Below are positions 31,477 to 45,700 of a DNA stretch of 64,000 bases, one piece after another. The stretch lies in assembly GCF_026210795.1 (NCBI RefSeq), contig NC_089442.1, positions 3,186,001 through 3,250,000 on the forward strand, in the 5' to 3' direction. The translations under genes were made by a program, and so were the position numbers. The stretch's first letter is position 1, and each line of letters begins with the position of its first letter. This DNA is from Rhizophagus irregularis (Eukaryota > Glomeromycota > Glomeromycetes > Glomerales > Glomeraceae). Under the pieces are notes generated by a model, which was given only the letters and a program-made list of their open reading frames with translations, was not told the origin of the DNA and made no database searches.

Positions 31477-34400
31477 TCATTTTAAATTATTAATTATATC
31501 TTTCAATTCAAGTAAGTTTTTCATTTCTTTTCTTGAAAAGAATTTATCTTTAAAAATTTCTGGGACATTTGGACAAAGTTTGTAATAAGCTGGTAACAAA
31601 TCACCCATATTAGGAATGTAAGTTATCATTTCGCAGTTATACCCAAATCGAACATAATCTATTTGCTATTTAAATAAATAAATAGTGATGAGTTATACCA
31701 ATTAATTTTCTTTTAAATAATAAGTTTTAGATAAAATATAAATTTACCATATTAATAGAACCATTTATTTCAATTGAAAGTTGTGGATTATATGCAGTTA
31801 TTGGAAGCTGATATTCAATCCAACCTAATCCCTCAAGTTTTGATAAGTCTTCATATTTTAACATATGCTTCTGTTGGTTAGAATCCTATTATTAAATCCA
31901 TATATTAATTAAAAAGATAACATTTTTAAAAGTAAAAAAAGAGATTTAAACATTTAATTAACCTACAATATCTTTAAAAATAAATTTTATAAAACAATCT
32001 GTATGTAATATTTTTTTAACATATATTTTCCAAATAATATTAGTATAGTTTGCAAACTCATTTACTAGTGTAGGAGAATCCAAATGAAGTTTTTCATTTT
32101 TTGAATTTATCACCTTTCCTGATAAACTTTGGATTTTAAACACAAATTAATTCATTATTGAAAATTTAAATGTATAATAAACGTATAAAACTTACCTATT
32201 TGCATCATTTTCTTGAAATTGATAAAGTTCACTATTTAGATTTACTAAGTTTGATATTAAATAAACATTTAATTCTAAAATAGTTCAGAATTAATAATTA
32301 ATATACTGATTGTTGGTTATTCATTACAAAAAAATTAATACATTAAATAACCTCTTACTTTCATAAATGTATTTACTAAATTCATTGATAATTCCAAGTG
32401 TTGAGAAATCATTATTATTATTAACATTTATGGATAACCAAAAATCCATTATTCTTGCAATAAATAAATATATGAAATGTATTCAGAAAAATATCTCTGA
32501 TATAACAATTCCAAATCTGACTTTGCTTCATGGAACATTTTTAATTCTATATATATTTTGCATCTAATTAAAAGTAGTAGATTATTATTTTCAATATTAG
32601 AAACTTGATTGATTTTTGTTAATATACCACAGTTTAATTCTTCAGAACTAGTTTTATTCAGTAAATACTCTAGATGAAACAATTGAATTTTTGCTAATAT
32701 ATTATTGTCAGAACAAAATAATTTTTTATACTTCTTAAATACTATTTTAGCGTTATCAATATCTTTCTTTGTATAATATGTTAGACACTTGAGATAATAT
32801 GCTAAACTATTTAATGGATCTAATCGTATAATTTTGTCAAGATCTAATAAAACTTTATCATATTCTTGAAGAATATAATATGTAATAGCTCTCTTGTTTA
32901 AATTATGAGTATTTTCTGGATCAATAATATTTGCTTTTGTGAAATATAATATAGCATCATTATATTGTATCATATTACATAAAATTTCTCCATAATAACA
33001 TAAAATCAAAGAATCATCCTTATTGATATTTAACAATTTATCTAACATTTTTAAAGATTTTGAAAATTCTCTATTCTTCTCATAACTGTATACACAACTC
33101 TTAAGGCAGAAATAATTATTTGGATCATTTTTTAATACAATATTATAATTTTCTAAAGCAAAATTATAATAGCTAGAATAACCAGTAAAATTAAATATTG
33201 AATGAGACATTAAAGCAAGAAAACTATTTCCAAGCATTATATATAAGTTATTAATTTTAACGTTATAATTTTTTTGATTTCCACAAATTATCTACTGCTG
33301 TTTCATAGTCATTTTGCCAAAAAAGTATTTCACCACGAATTAAATAAGCAATTGGTCGTCTTGGTTTTAAATTAATAGCTTCATTTAAGTATAAATGTGC
33401 TTGTTCATAATTATTAAGGCATCTATAAATGTAAGCTAAAATGCATTTCAAAGAATAACTTTTAGGAAAAAAATTCAAAAATTCTTTACACAAGGACTCA
33501 GCTTTTTCATACTGTTTTTTGTTTAATTCTTTTATTATACTTTGATATGTTGGATGTTGTTTTTTTGAAAACTTTGGAAATATTGATGATAATGATATAT
33601 TTGAATTTAGTTTAATGATTAGATTCATAAAATTCTTCTTTTTAATTAATATAAGATCAGCTTCTGAATTATCTGAATCATCACTATCATATATTTGATC
33701 TGAATTTTCTAATTCAATTGGAGGTAAAATATGCCCAGATTTAGAAAATTTGGTATATAAGTTTTTATAAATAGAATTTTGCAATAAATATCTGATGTCA
33801 TTTTCTTCAATCTTTTCTCGACATTCAGGACATATTTTTTGTTTTAATTTTTTTAAATTATTTAGTGATAATGTATGTTGACATTTTAAAATACATAATT
33901 GATCTTCTGGTTCACTACTAACTGGACAAGTCATTTCATTTGCTATAATATCTATAATATTAGAACTTGATGTTTGTTCTCTTCAAATACGAATTTTGAA
34001 TTAAACTTTTTCCTTTTCCTTTTCCTTTCCTTTCATTTCCAATAGTATTACTTAAAATTTTTAAATCTTCAAGATATTTTTCTTTAATAAATAATAATTG
34101 ATTTTGAAATTTTTCTGATAAATCTGTTGATTTATTTTCATTTAATTTTTTTATATATTGATCAAAATCATCATCAATCATTGAAAACATTTGACTATTG
34201 ATATTATGATGTAAATGTAATAATATTTCCACTGCCTTAAATTGAATGAAACTACTTGGAGCTTTATTAAGTGATTCAATTTCTAAATAATAACAAAGGC
34301 CATATGTAGAAGTTCGAGTAGACTTTTGAACAAGATATTGTGCAAGATCTAATATTCCGAACCATAAAATATGCGGTAATGCAAGAGGTTCATTTCCAGC

Positions 34401-35529
34401 AAGAACATTTAAGAAACTTCCAGTACTTTTTAAAGCTTTAGCAACTTTATTTGATACTTCATCAAATTTTGTTTGAGAATCTAGAATAGATTTATTAGTA
34501 ACATTAATCCATTCTCTTTCCAAAAAGCTCCAAAGATATTCCATTAATACCAATTCAGAGAATTTATTACTAATTATCATTTCAGGGCTTTAAGACCAGG
34601 TAAAAAGGTTATGTTGAATTATCAGCATAATTCTCCAATCTACATAATAAGATGCAACAGGATATTTAAAACTTAAGCTTTCCCGTATATGAGCAAGCAT
34701 TGATAAGATTGAACTATTATCATTTGGAAGAGCAACTCCTGTTATTGATAAAATTCCTGGTGTAATATTCAACGCAGCTTTAAGCAAATTTTTAGTTCTT
34801 CGTATAATTTCTTGAAACCAAGTCTCATCATCACGCAAACTATGTAATGTGTCTCGCAAGTGGATTAGTAAGAAGTCAATGTTATAATTTCTTTTTTTAA
34901 TACTATCATCATTATTAATTTGGCGATGATTAAATTGATTAAAATCGGAAATGTATTTATTATCAATTCCTTCCTGCATGACCTGAGTTGTTTTTCGATG
35001 AATTTCAACAAATTTTGGTAAAGAATTATAAATTCTATTACGAAGATCCTTACTTAAACGCATTTGTGTAAAACAAATTTTTTCTAAAACCGCCACCCAT
35101 GTACGTAAATGTAACTCTAACCTAGTTACACTTTGTATGTCATAATAATCAAATGGTTTTGGATCTGCTAATGTAACCAAAGAATCTCGAAGAACTTTAG
35201 GAGTAAATCGATTAAGTGGGTTTTCAAATAGTAGCTTTAAAGCATATAAATATTTTATTTCGGACAGTTCCTTAATAAGTTCTTTTGCCTTTCCATCAGG
35301 AGTTGTAAATCCATCCTCTTCTAATTTGAAAAGAATAATATTGTTAGAGATGTTTTCATACGATGTTGTTTTATTCGAAATAGAGTTGTTAATTGGTTGA
35401 GCAGTGTTGTTTGAAGAACTTTCGCTCTATATATTTAATATATAAAATAATTTTTAAACAAGTTTTTAATTGATTAAACATTTAATTTAATACGAAATTA
35501 TAATTCACCTGACTTGAACTATTATCCAT
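31477..35529 (-). pseudogene. Degraded copy of the RING-like/TPR protein gene
   Basis: The same exon order as the intact gene at 37958-41966 can be followed from ATG 35529 to TGA 31477, at high identity. Visible lesions against the intact copy are: TCC GAA changed to TCT TAA (stop) near 34590; a 2-nt loss (AAGAGGGAACAA to AAGAGAACAA) near 33978; one extra A near 33265; and a deletion creating a stop after LLQE near 32449. The open pieces left are 35180-34590, 34580-33960, 33934-33263 and 33237-32449. The N-terminal helical region, the C-x-C zinc-binding patch and the TPR array are all still recognisable. With several independent lesions this is a true pseudogene, unless the assembly is poor here. 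Its intact twin shows what was lost. Confidence 0.85.
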
Positions 35530-37070
35530 ATTTCTTTTATTATTATTTTGTTCAAAGAGAAATTCCTTGTACTATTAGAGTCCAGTTGACACCAGGTGAA
35601 GGTTGTCAGAAATAATTAAAATTTGGGCGTAAAGTTTGTACGACTTTATGATGACGATCAAAATGTAATAGTCATTTGTGCTTCTAAGTGATATTCCACA
35701 AGACGGTGACGATCGACAATATACATTTAATCCTAGCTGCGTTGCAACAGGATTAAATGAGTTTAAATCAATATACTATTTTTGTTTAGATAAATTAGAA
35801 CTTATAATATTAACATGTTCTTTTTTATTTTAAGTAAAAAAAAAATCTTATTCTAACTAAAAAAATCAAACAAACCATATTTATTCAATAAAAAAATATG
35901 ATTGTATTGCCGATCCAAACCTAAGATGTGAAAGAACGAAAAAAATTATTAAAATAAAAAAATCATACTTACTGTAGGATTGCAGCGTTAGTGCGTCAGC
36001 CTAATCTGTGAATTTTCTTCCTTTTCTTTAGTTGTCCTTATCTATAAAAACGAATTATTAAAGTTGTTAATATTATTAGTAAAATTAACCATATAGAAAG
36101 CAAGTTAATGTAAATGAGTACCTAGGTTGAGGTTAGTGATATTTATTGTTTCTATAAATTTTAGATAATAAAAAATAATAGTACGTTAAAGGTCCAACCA
36201 CTGATCTAGATCTAAGCCTAAAAGACGAAACAGATAATAACGATAATATTCTATACATAAAGAAAATTATGTTAAAAATAAATAAAAAATTACATAAAAA
36301 CATATTTGTATAGATTATTATAAAGAGAAAAAAACCAGGATGAGAAATATTAAAAATTCAGTTTTAAAAAAATTGTGATTTTAAAAATTAAAAAAATAAA
36401 AATAAAAAAATCCGGCCTAACAAGAAACCAAAAAAAAATATTATTAAAAACACGATCCAGTCTAAAAAGAAAGACTGAAAAAAAGATCCAGTCTCAAAAA
36501 AAGAAGACCAAAAAAAAAATATTATTGAAAAAAAAAGACAGTCTAAAAAAAAGACCGAAAAAAATATTATTAAATAAAAAAAAATCTAGTCTAAAGAGAC
36601 TGAAAAAAAATCAACATTCGGATAGCTACGGTAATCGATCTGCCGGCAGCGTGGAAATGGCCGAAAATGAAACATGATTAGTGAAACAAATTAAGCTTTT
36701 TCGTTAATTAGCAAAAAAAACTATTCGATTAAAATTTCATTAACCGGAACTGTATATTGGCCATCAGAACGTACACATGACCCACTAATAATTATGGAAT
36801 AGATCAGGAGTAGATGAATCACGTTGGAAAGTTGGGTGTTCTGTCAACTAATCTGTGTATAGCCTAAAGATTTTTGTGAAACATACGGATGAATTTCCTT
36901 ATTTTCCAATTAAAAATTATTTAAAATGCAAATTCTACGTGAGGAGGTTATATGAGGCGAATATTAACGTAAAATTGCCAAATATGTATAATTCCTGGAA
37001 ATTTATACCCTGTAAAAATATTTTGCATAATTTACACTTAAAAACAGTTATTCAACAAGGCGTATTTTAA

Positions 37071-37330
37071 AAAATTGCATAGATTCTACATGAATACTAG
37101 GTAGTTTCAAAGTTTTACATCTTGAAATAATGATTTCTTAAATACACGATTTTAAGTAACTTACACATAAAATCATGGTTTATAAAATACTTTAATGATT
37201 TTGTATCTTAAAAAGTTGTGTAGATTCTACACAAATAGGTAATTTCAGAAATCTACATCTTGAAATGACTTCTTAAATATGTGATTTTAATTAAATACAC
37301 ATAAAACATGATTCAAAAAACATTGGTAGA
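37071..37330. repeat. Diverged tandem duplication, unit about 130 bp
   Basis: 37071-37200 and 37208-37330 share GT(A/G)TAGATTCTACA(T/C), GTA(G/A)TTTCA(A/G)A, TACATCTTGAAAT, CTTAAATA(C/T) and ACACATAAAA in the same order. Confidence 0.65.
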
Positions 37331-37499
37331 AATCATTTCATTAACAAAATTTCAGCCAATTCGGTTAGATGATTCGTTTAAATTTCAACAAAAATTACAA
37401 ATCGTCTGATCCCTTTTTTGGTTGATTATTTGAATTCTAAAATCGACTCACACCTTTTTGTGAAACGTTAACATAACTTTTTTTAAACTTTGATTTTTT

Positions 37500-37745
37500 T
37501 TTCAGACTTGCTTTCTTTTTTGTAGGTTCCCACCAGTTTCAATTTTGGCATAACAGCATTAGATAATTGGGTAGTTTCGAAGTTATAAACTTCAATTTAT
37601 TTTTTGAAATAGAAACGTTTATTAACGTTTCATTTATCTTTTTATAGATTCCGTCATGCTTTACTTCGGTACTGAACATTGGATGTTTCAAATTTCGAAC
37701 TTTGAAATTTTTATTTACTTTTTTTATAGAAATGTTTTGTTAACT
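37500..37745. repeat. Diverged tandem duplication, unit about 120 bp
   Basis: Two successive blocks start TTTTTGTAGGTTCC and TTTTTATAGATTCC and continue in parallel through a TTTCGAA(G/C)TT...GAAAT section to a GTTAAC-like end. Homology is moderate. Confidence 0.45.
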
Positions 37746-37957
37746 GGCAAATTTTGCAATAAATCAAGCTATACGGGAAGAGATTGATAAAGGATTTATT
37801 CAGCATTGCAATTGATTATCGCATATAATTAATTGTATAACAAATTAATTCATATTTAAGCTTTTTTTAGCTAAATAAATAATATACTTTTATTAATTTT
37901 CATAAAATTATAATATAAAATTTAAAAAAAAAACAGAGTATTAAATTTAAAAAACTA

Positions 37958-40900
37958 TCATTTTAAGTTATTAATTATATCTTTCAACTCAAGCAAGTTC
38001 TCCATTTCTATTCTTGAAAAATATTTATCTTTAAAAGTTTCTGGAACATTTGGACAAATTTTATGAAAATCTAGCAACAAATCACCCATATTAGGAATAC
38101 AAGTTATCATTTCATTATTAGAGCCAAATCGAACATAATCTATTTGCTATATAAATAAATATAAGTTACTATAATCAATTTCTTTTAAAATAGAAAGTTC
38201 TAAGCAAAATAAAAATTTACCATATTAATAGAACCATTTATTTCAATTGAAAGTTGTATTTCACATTCATATATATTTATTGGAAGCTGATATTCAATCC
38301 AACCTAATCCCACAATTTTTAACACATCTTCATGTTTTAAAATATGTTCTTGTTGTTCAGAATCCTATAATAAATCCATTTATAAATTAAAAAATAACAT
38401 TTTTAATAGTGAGAAAAAGATATTTTAGTAATCAAAAAACTTACATTTTTAATTATAAATTTTATTAAGCATTCTTTATGTAATATTTCTTTAACATTTA
38501 TTTTCCAAATAATTTTAAAATTATAAATGTGCTTATTCAATATGGGCAAATTCAAATAAAGTTTTTCATTTTTTGGATTTATCACCTTTTCTGATAAACT
38601 TGGATTTTTTTAAATACAAGTAATTCAAAATTAAAAAAAATTATGAAAATTTTTAAATATATATTAATAAATACATTCGCTTACCTATTTATATCATTTT
38701 CTTGAAATTGATGAAGTTGGTTATCTAGATTTACCAGATTTGACATAAAATAAACAAGTGATTCTAAAATAATTTATTATTAATTAGTAATGAATTGATT
38801 ATTTGTTATTAGTATAAGAAATTAAATTAACTATACTCTTACTTTCATACATGTGTTTACTAAATCCATTAACAATTCCAAGTTTGTTATTAACTACTGA
38901 AAGTGGCCAAAAATCCACAATGCATTCTTGCAAAAAATAAAAATATGAAATATATTCAAAATAACCTTTACTTAAATATAATAAATCTAAATCTATTTTT
39001 ATTTCATGATGCATTTTTAATTCCATATGTATTTTACATCTAATTAAAAGTAGTAACTTATTACCTTTAATATTAGAAATTTGATTAATTTTTGTTAATA
39101 TATTATTTAATTCTGTAGAATTATTTTTGTTCAGTAAATATTCTAGATGAAATAGTTGAGTTTTTGATAGTATATCATTAAAATCAAATAATTCTTTATA
39201 CTTTTTAAATTCAATTACAGCATTATTAATATCTTTCTTTGTATAATATGTTAGACTTCTGAAATAATGTGCTAAACTATTTAATGGATCTAATTGTATA
39301 ATCTTATCAAGATCTAATAAAACTTTATCATAATCTTGAAGAATATAATATGCAATAGCTCTTTTATTTAAATTATGAGTATTTTCTGGATCAATAATAT
39401 TTGCTTTTGTAAAATATAATATGGCTTTATTATATTGTTCCATATTACATAAAATTTCTCCATAATAACATAAAATTAAAGAATCATTCATATTAATATT
39501 TAGCAATTTATCTAATATTTTTAAAGCCTCTACTAGATATCCCCTTCTTTTTTCATAACTATATGCACTATTCTTAAGACATGAATAATTATTTGGATTA
39601 TTTTCTAATGCAATATTATAATTTTCTATAGAATAATAATAATAACCTTTAAATAAGTAACTATTTCCAATTATTATATATGAGTTATTTATTTTAACCT
39701 TATAATTTATTGATATCTTTAAATTATCTACTGCTTTATCATAATCACCTTGCCAAAAAAATATTTCTCCACAAATTAAATAAGCAATTGGTTCTTTTGG
39801 TTTTAAATTAATGGCTTCTTTTAAATAGAAATGTGCTTGTTTATAATTTTTAAGACATCTATAAATATAAGCTAAAATGCACCTTAAAGAATAACTTTTA
39901 GGAAAAAAATTCAAAAATTCTTTACACAAGGATTCAGCTTTTTTATAATGTTTTTCATTTATTTCATTTATAATATTTTGATATGTTGGATGTTGTTTCT
40001 TTGAATTTCTTGATAGTATTGATGATAATGATATATTTGAATTTAGTTTAATGGTTGGATTCATAAAATTCTTCTTTTTAATTAATATAAGATCAGCTTC
40101 TGAATTATCTGAATTATCACTATCATATATTTGATCTGAATTTTCTAATTCAATTGAAGGTAAAATATGTCCAGATTCAGAAAATTTGGTATATAAATAT
40201 TTGTAAATAGAATTTTGTGATAAATATCTGATGTCATCTTCTTCAATCTTTTCTCGACATTCAGAACATATTTTTTGTTTTAATTTTTTTAAATTATTTA
40301 GTGATAATGTATGTTGACATTTTAAAATACATAATTGATCTTCTGGTTCACTACTAACTGGACAAGTCATTTCATTTGCTATAATATCTATAATATTAGA
40401 ACTTGATGTTTGTTCCCTCTTTAAATACGAATTTTGGTTTAAACTTTTTCTTTTTCCTTTTCCTTTCTTTTCATTTTCAATATCATTGCCTAAAATTTTT
40501 AAATCTTCAAGATATTTTTCTTTAATAAATAATAATAAATTTTGAAATTTTTCTGAAAAATCTGTTGATTTATTTTCATTTAATTTTTTTATATATTGAT
40601 CAAAATCATCATCAATCATTGAAAACATTTGACTATTAATATTATGCAAATGTAATAATATTTCAACTGCTTTAAATTGAATGAAACTACTTGGAGCTTT
40701 ATTAAGTGATTCAATTGCTAAATAATAACAAAGACCATATGTAGAAGTTCGAGTAGACTTTTGAACAAGGTTTTGTGCAAGATCTAATATTCCAAACCAT
40801 AAGATATGTGGTAATGCAAGAGGTTCATTTCCAGCAAGATCATTTAAGAAACTTCCAGTATTTTTTAAAGCTTTAGCAACTTTATTTGATACTTCATCAA

Positions 40901-41966
40901 ATTTTGTTTGAGAATCCAAGATAGATTTATTAGTAACATTAATCCATTCTCTTTCTAAAAAGCTCCAAAAATATTCCATTAATACCAATTCAGAGAATTT
41001 ATTACTAATTATCATTTCAGGATTTTCGGACCAGGTAAAAAGATTATGTTGAATTATCAGCATAATTCTCCAATCTACATAATAAGATGCTACAGGATAT
41101 TTAAAACTTAAGCTTTCACGTATTTGAGTAAGCATTAATAAGATTGAACTATTATCATTTGGAAGAGCAACTCCTGCTATTAATAAAATTCCTGGAGTAA
41201 TATTCAATGCAGCTTTAAGTAAATTTTTAGTTCTTCGTATAATTTCTTGAAACCAAGTCTCATCATCACGCAAACTATGTAATGTGTCTCGCAAGTGGAT
41301 TAGTAAGAAGTCAATGTTATAATTTCGTTTTTTAATACTATCATCATCATTATTAATTTGGCGATGATTAAATTGATTAAAATCAGATATATATTTATTA
41401 TCAATTCCTTCCTGCATGATCTGAGTTGTTTTTCGATGAATTTCAACAAATTTTGGTAAAGAATTATAAATTCTATTACGAAGATCCTTACTTAAACGCA
41501 TTTGTGTAAAACAAATTTTTTCTAAAACCGCCACCCATGTACGTAAATGTAACTCTAACCTAGTTACACTTTGTATATCATAATAATCAAATGGTTTTGG
41601 ATCTGCTAATGTAACCAAAGAATCTCGAAGAACTTTAGGAGTAAATCGATTAAGTGGATTTTCAAATAGTAGCTTTAAAGCATATAAATATTTTATTTCG
41701 GACAGTTCCTTGATAAGTTCTTTTGCCTTTCCATCAGGAGTTGTAAATCCATCCTCTTCTAATTTGAGAAGAATAATATTGTTAGAGATGTTTTCATACG
41801 ATGTTGTTTTATTCGAAATAGAGTTGTTAATTGGTTGAGCAGAGTTGCTTGAAGAACTTTCGCTCTATATTTAATATATAAAAATAATTTTAAACAAGTT
41901 TTTTAATTGATTAAACATTTAATTTAATACGAAATTATAATTCACCTGGCTTGAACTATTATCCAT
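37958..41966 (-). CDS. RING-like zinc-binding and TPR protein, six exons (1202 aa)
   Basis: Exons on the minus strand are 41966-41946, 41864-38843, 38763-38685, 38598-38445, 38364-38221 and 38146-37958. All introns are GT-AG and phases agree, giving 3609 nt. Residues 1 to about 420 are mostly helical without a recognised domain. At about 430-500 lies a basic stretch (KKGKGKRKS) and linker. At about 507-545 a C/H pattern (CPVSSE, CILKCQH, CSEC) resembles a degenerate RING or U-box. From about 620 to 900 TPR motifs repeat every 34 residues (YKQAHFYLKEAINLKP, YNKAILYFTKANIIDPEN, YDKVLLDLDKIIQLDP). The C-terminal exons encode a beta-rich region (LGWIEYQLP, SIEINGS). RING-like plus TPR suggests a ubiquitin-ligase or scaffold role, as inference. 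I recall many relatives in Rhizophagus. The first exon of only 7 codons is supported by its conservation in the degraded copy. Confidence 0.8.
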
Positions 41967-42609
41967 ATTTCTTTTTATTATTATTTTATTGCAAAGAGAA
42001 ATAAATCTCTATCGGTAAAAGTCGTCAAAAATAATTATAAATTTATGGCTTGAATAAAAATTTGGGCGTAAAGTTTGTACGACTGTATGATGACGATCAA
42101 AATGCATGTAATAATCATTTGAGCATTGAATGGAAAAGATTTGCATGTTAATATAAGTACTGTGGCGTAGTATCATAATATGCCGAAAAATTTATCATGT
42201 AAAAAAATTGTTACTTAGGTACATATTATTTTTACAAAAAATTATAATGTAATAACTTTAAAAAGTATTTTACATGGCAAAATAAAAAATAATTTTATAA
42301 AATATAATTAATTCAATTAAAAATAAATTGGTAAGAGTGCAATTAGAATCTCAAAATATTATCAATAAGCTTGGATTCGATTTTTTTTACTTCTATTAAA
42401 AAAAAAAATTTTTCGTCAATTTTAGAAAATTTATTTTATTACTTTTAATAATATTGAGATTGAGTAATTATTTCTGCTAGTAGGTATATATTTATCCATT
42501 TTTTATATATTACCTGCAAAAAATTTTTGATGAAAAAAGATTTTTCTTTTTGTAAATAAAACGAAGAATTTCTCTTTAAAAAATGAGATTTTATAAGCTA
42601 TTAAGACTA
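41967..42609. other. 5' flank of the TPR gene, nothing further recognised
   Basis: AT-rich. The first 170 bases are paralogous to 35530-35700 upstream of the degraded copy (GGGCGTAAAGTTTGTACGACT), so the duplication includes the promoter. Confidence 0.55.
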
Positions 42610-42820
42610 TTACCGTATATAGTGGGCCACAGTACCCCCGATTACGCGAATTTTACTATTAATAAAGGGTGTTTAAACTTATAAAATAATTAGGGTATTG
42701 TTACACGTCACACCTAAGATATTTGCTGGATTATTTAAATAATAAAGTCAATGGGGAAAGTGACTTCTTTTTTGAGGGGTACTATACATAGGCGGTACTA
42801 TGGCCCGTGATATACGGTAA
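42610..42820. mobile_element. TA-flanked MITE, 211 bp
   Basis: TTACCGTATATAGTGGGCCACAGTACC at the left pairs with GGTACTATGGCCCGTGATATACGGTAA at the right, and TA lies on both sides. Non-coding. Confidence 0.7.
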
Positions 42821-44030
42821 TAACATCTTATTTAGAATATATAATGTTAATAATAAATCGATAATAAATACTTTTACGAATAATGATACATTTATATTTA
42901 TAATTCTTATCACCTAATAACGAGAGACTACTGATCAATTCTAAGATAGTCAAATTACTAATTTACGGTAAAAAGTATAATTTTGTGACAATTCAGAAAT
43001 TATAATTTTAGATAATATATTATTACATACAGTACATAACCATATTCTAGAACCTAGATTCACTCTTAATAACGTTAAATTTTACATAAATATCGACTTA
43101 AATCCCTGAAAAATATTTAAACCTCTAACTGCTAATGCAAACTCATATTTGTATATAATATTATTTATTATTTATTGTATTATCAATTACTTTTCTTATA
43201 GTTTGATTATTTTTTTCTGATTTTTTGCAAAATTTGCCAAAGAATTTAAATGAATTTATCTCTCAAAGTAAACTTATTTGTGTGTATCAAATTTTGTTAT
43301 AAAATTGCTACCCTCTCAAAGGGCTTGAGTGAATTGATTAAGTAAATCCTCAAAAAGTAGTCTTATTATATATGTATAGTAGTAATTTATTAACCTTCTA
43401 ATTTGATAAAGGAAATAAGGACATTTACTATGAAACAAAATTGGTATTATTTGGTTTTTTGCTAGTCTTCAATTTGATTATATGTAAAGACGCAAACCGA
43501 GATATATTTCACGAAAATATAATAAAAATTTTTTATTCCCATTTTTCTCAAGCAAATTAAAGTATTAGTAATCTGTATTGGTTGGATTGAATTTCAAAGA
43601 AGTTTATTTAAATGTCTGTTATAAATAGGAATGGATAATAATTATAAGAATACTGGTTATTAGAAATTATTTACATTAATTTAACGAATGGTTATTTTAT
43701 TAACATAAAAATTAAAATAAGCAAACTTAATTAACTATTTTAGTATTGTCTTTTTTTAAAAAAAAAATAAAGAGATATTTTTTAAAATTATTTAATTTTC
43801 ATATTATAAAAGATAAGTGCTTCAAGATAATTAGAATTTAAGATTGTACAGTATATTCGTGTTCGAACTACTAATCATACAGAGTTTTTCTTAATTTTAT
43901 AAATAAACGAGATGCTTTCATCGCAAAATTATTAGGAAATTAAGTTTTGAAGAAACTTTAACTAATATTTTGCTAAAGTTAAAAGTTTCAATATCCCATG
44001 CATTATTTCACTGTTTTCTTACATGACTAC
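42821..44030. other. Intergenic, nothing recognised
   Basis: Very AT-rich, with no coding or repeat structure that I can support. Confidence 0.5.
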
Positions 44031-44447
44031 CCCAGAAAAATTATTCGATCACGTGACAATTTTTACCGATCATTTCCTAAAATAGCTGGTTAATTTTTGG
44101 CGATAAAAAATATATATTTTTTATATTTCAAATAAAACTTAACGCATACATTATACGGCCCTAAAATTTATAAAATATATGTATTTTTGCCTTCTGAGCA
44201 AGTTTACTTAGAATACCGAAGAGGGTTTTAAATGCCATTTTTGCAAAATTCATCATTTTGAAAAAATATATATAAAAAGTCAAAGATTACCCTAAGTAAA
44301 CTTGTAGAGCATGTAAAATTACAGATAATATATAATTTAAAAGATGTATAAATTTATATCTTCAAGTTTTATTTAGAAAAAAAGATATTTTTAGTGATAT
44401 TTTAGGAAATTATCCCAAATTGTCATGCGATCGAAGAATTTTCTGGG
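44031..44447. mobile_element. Inverted-repeat element, about 417 bp
   Basis: CCCAGAAAAATTATTCGATCACGTGACA is matched in reverse by TGTCATGCGATCGAAGAATTTTCTGGG, and both arms continue inwards with ATTTCCTAAAATA-type words. A second inner pair (AAGTTTACTTAG near 44200, CTAAGTAAACTTG near 44293) also folds. No target duplication seen. Confidence 0.6.
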
Positions 44448-45700
44448 TGCTGTTGGGGTTGTTGTTTTCTTCTTAGTTTGAATAGTCAACTAATACTTTT
44501 AATCAGCTTTATGTATTTTTTTTAAACAATTTTCGAAACTTTGAATGAATCCCACGCAGTTAAAAGATTGATAGTTTATAATTCAACAATGAAAATTGCA
44601 ATTGATTAAGATGATGAAGCTATTTTATCAGAATTTTTTAACATACAGAATATCTAATGAAATAAATCATATCATAAACTAGTACTATTGTCGTTATATT
44701 TACTAAAATATGTAGTAATAAACTTTATATTAGAATTACAAGAAAAAATATTTTATGATGTTGAGCCATATTCTACTGATAACAAGATAATAAATAGATT
44801 AAAAAGGACAATAAAGAAGACCACTGCTTAAACAACGACCTACTAATACTGCAAAGCAATCTCGTACAAAAGTCAATGTTCTGACATAACTTTTATAAAT
44901 ATGTATACTAAAAACAACTCTGAGGAAATAACTTAATATTATTTAATCATTACTTGATATCAAATATATCAACTTTTTCGAGTCTAATAGTAAGATTAAT
45001 CCCTGTACAATAATAACCCCGATGAATTTAAATTTTGGCATGGGATATTGGTACTACTTTACAAATTCCAACTTAAAAATATAATTAAAATATTTTTTAA
45101 AAAAAAAATTTCTTCTAAAAGAATAAAAAATCAATAACATAATAGTTGATTGAGTTAAATTTTTACACCCACTGTCCCACTCTTTATATAACAATATTAA
45201 AAAAATTTTTTGTGTATTATTTTATTTTCACTTATTTCCACTTATGTAGTAAATTCCTTTGAAAATTTACTAAATATTTAAATTGAAATTAGTTACATTC
45301 TTAATACTTATCCAAATATTTGTTCTTATTTAATAATTAATTTAAGATAGTAACTAATCAGTTGATGGCGAACAGTGGCAAATTATAGTCTATTTATTCG
45401 TTAATTCATATTCTCATGTCACAAAAGAAGAAAACTATTAAATTTTGATATAACTTATATAACTTATTCATAAAAATTATCATGTGATATTTTTTAATTC
45501 GGCTTTAGAATTTTTCTGTCTAATTAAATTCTTATGCTGTAAAATTGCATGTAGTACTATCTAATTATTTAAAGTTTTAAATTTTATTTTAAGATATTAA
45601 TTGAAGCTTTTATTATATAAAATGTGATTCATTAATTTCAAATATTACAAATGTGAAAAAAAAATTTGAAATAATTTTAAATTTCAAAAAAAAGCATATT
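44448..45700. other. Intergenic, nothing recognised
   Basis: AT-rich sequence without supported features. Confidence 0.5.

Larger units (their letters stand above)
35530..37957. other. Spacer between TPR copies with dispersed repeats
   Basis: No gene. It holds the GTTGCAACAGGATTAAA repeat word (about 35740), the A-rich repeat block (36330-36610, related to 10190-10490) and the tandem duplications annotated separately. Open frames at 36375-36677 (lysine-rich) and 36855-37070 are not credible genes. Confidence 0.5.
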
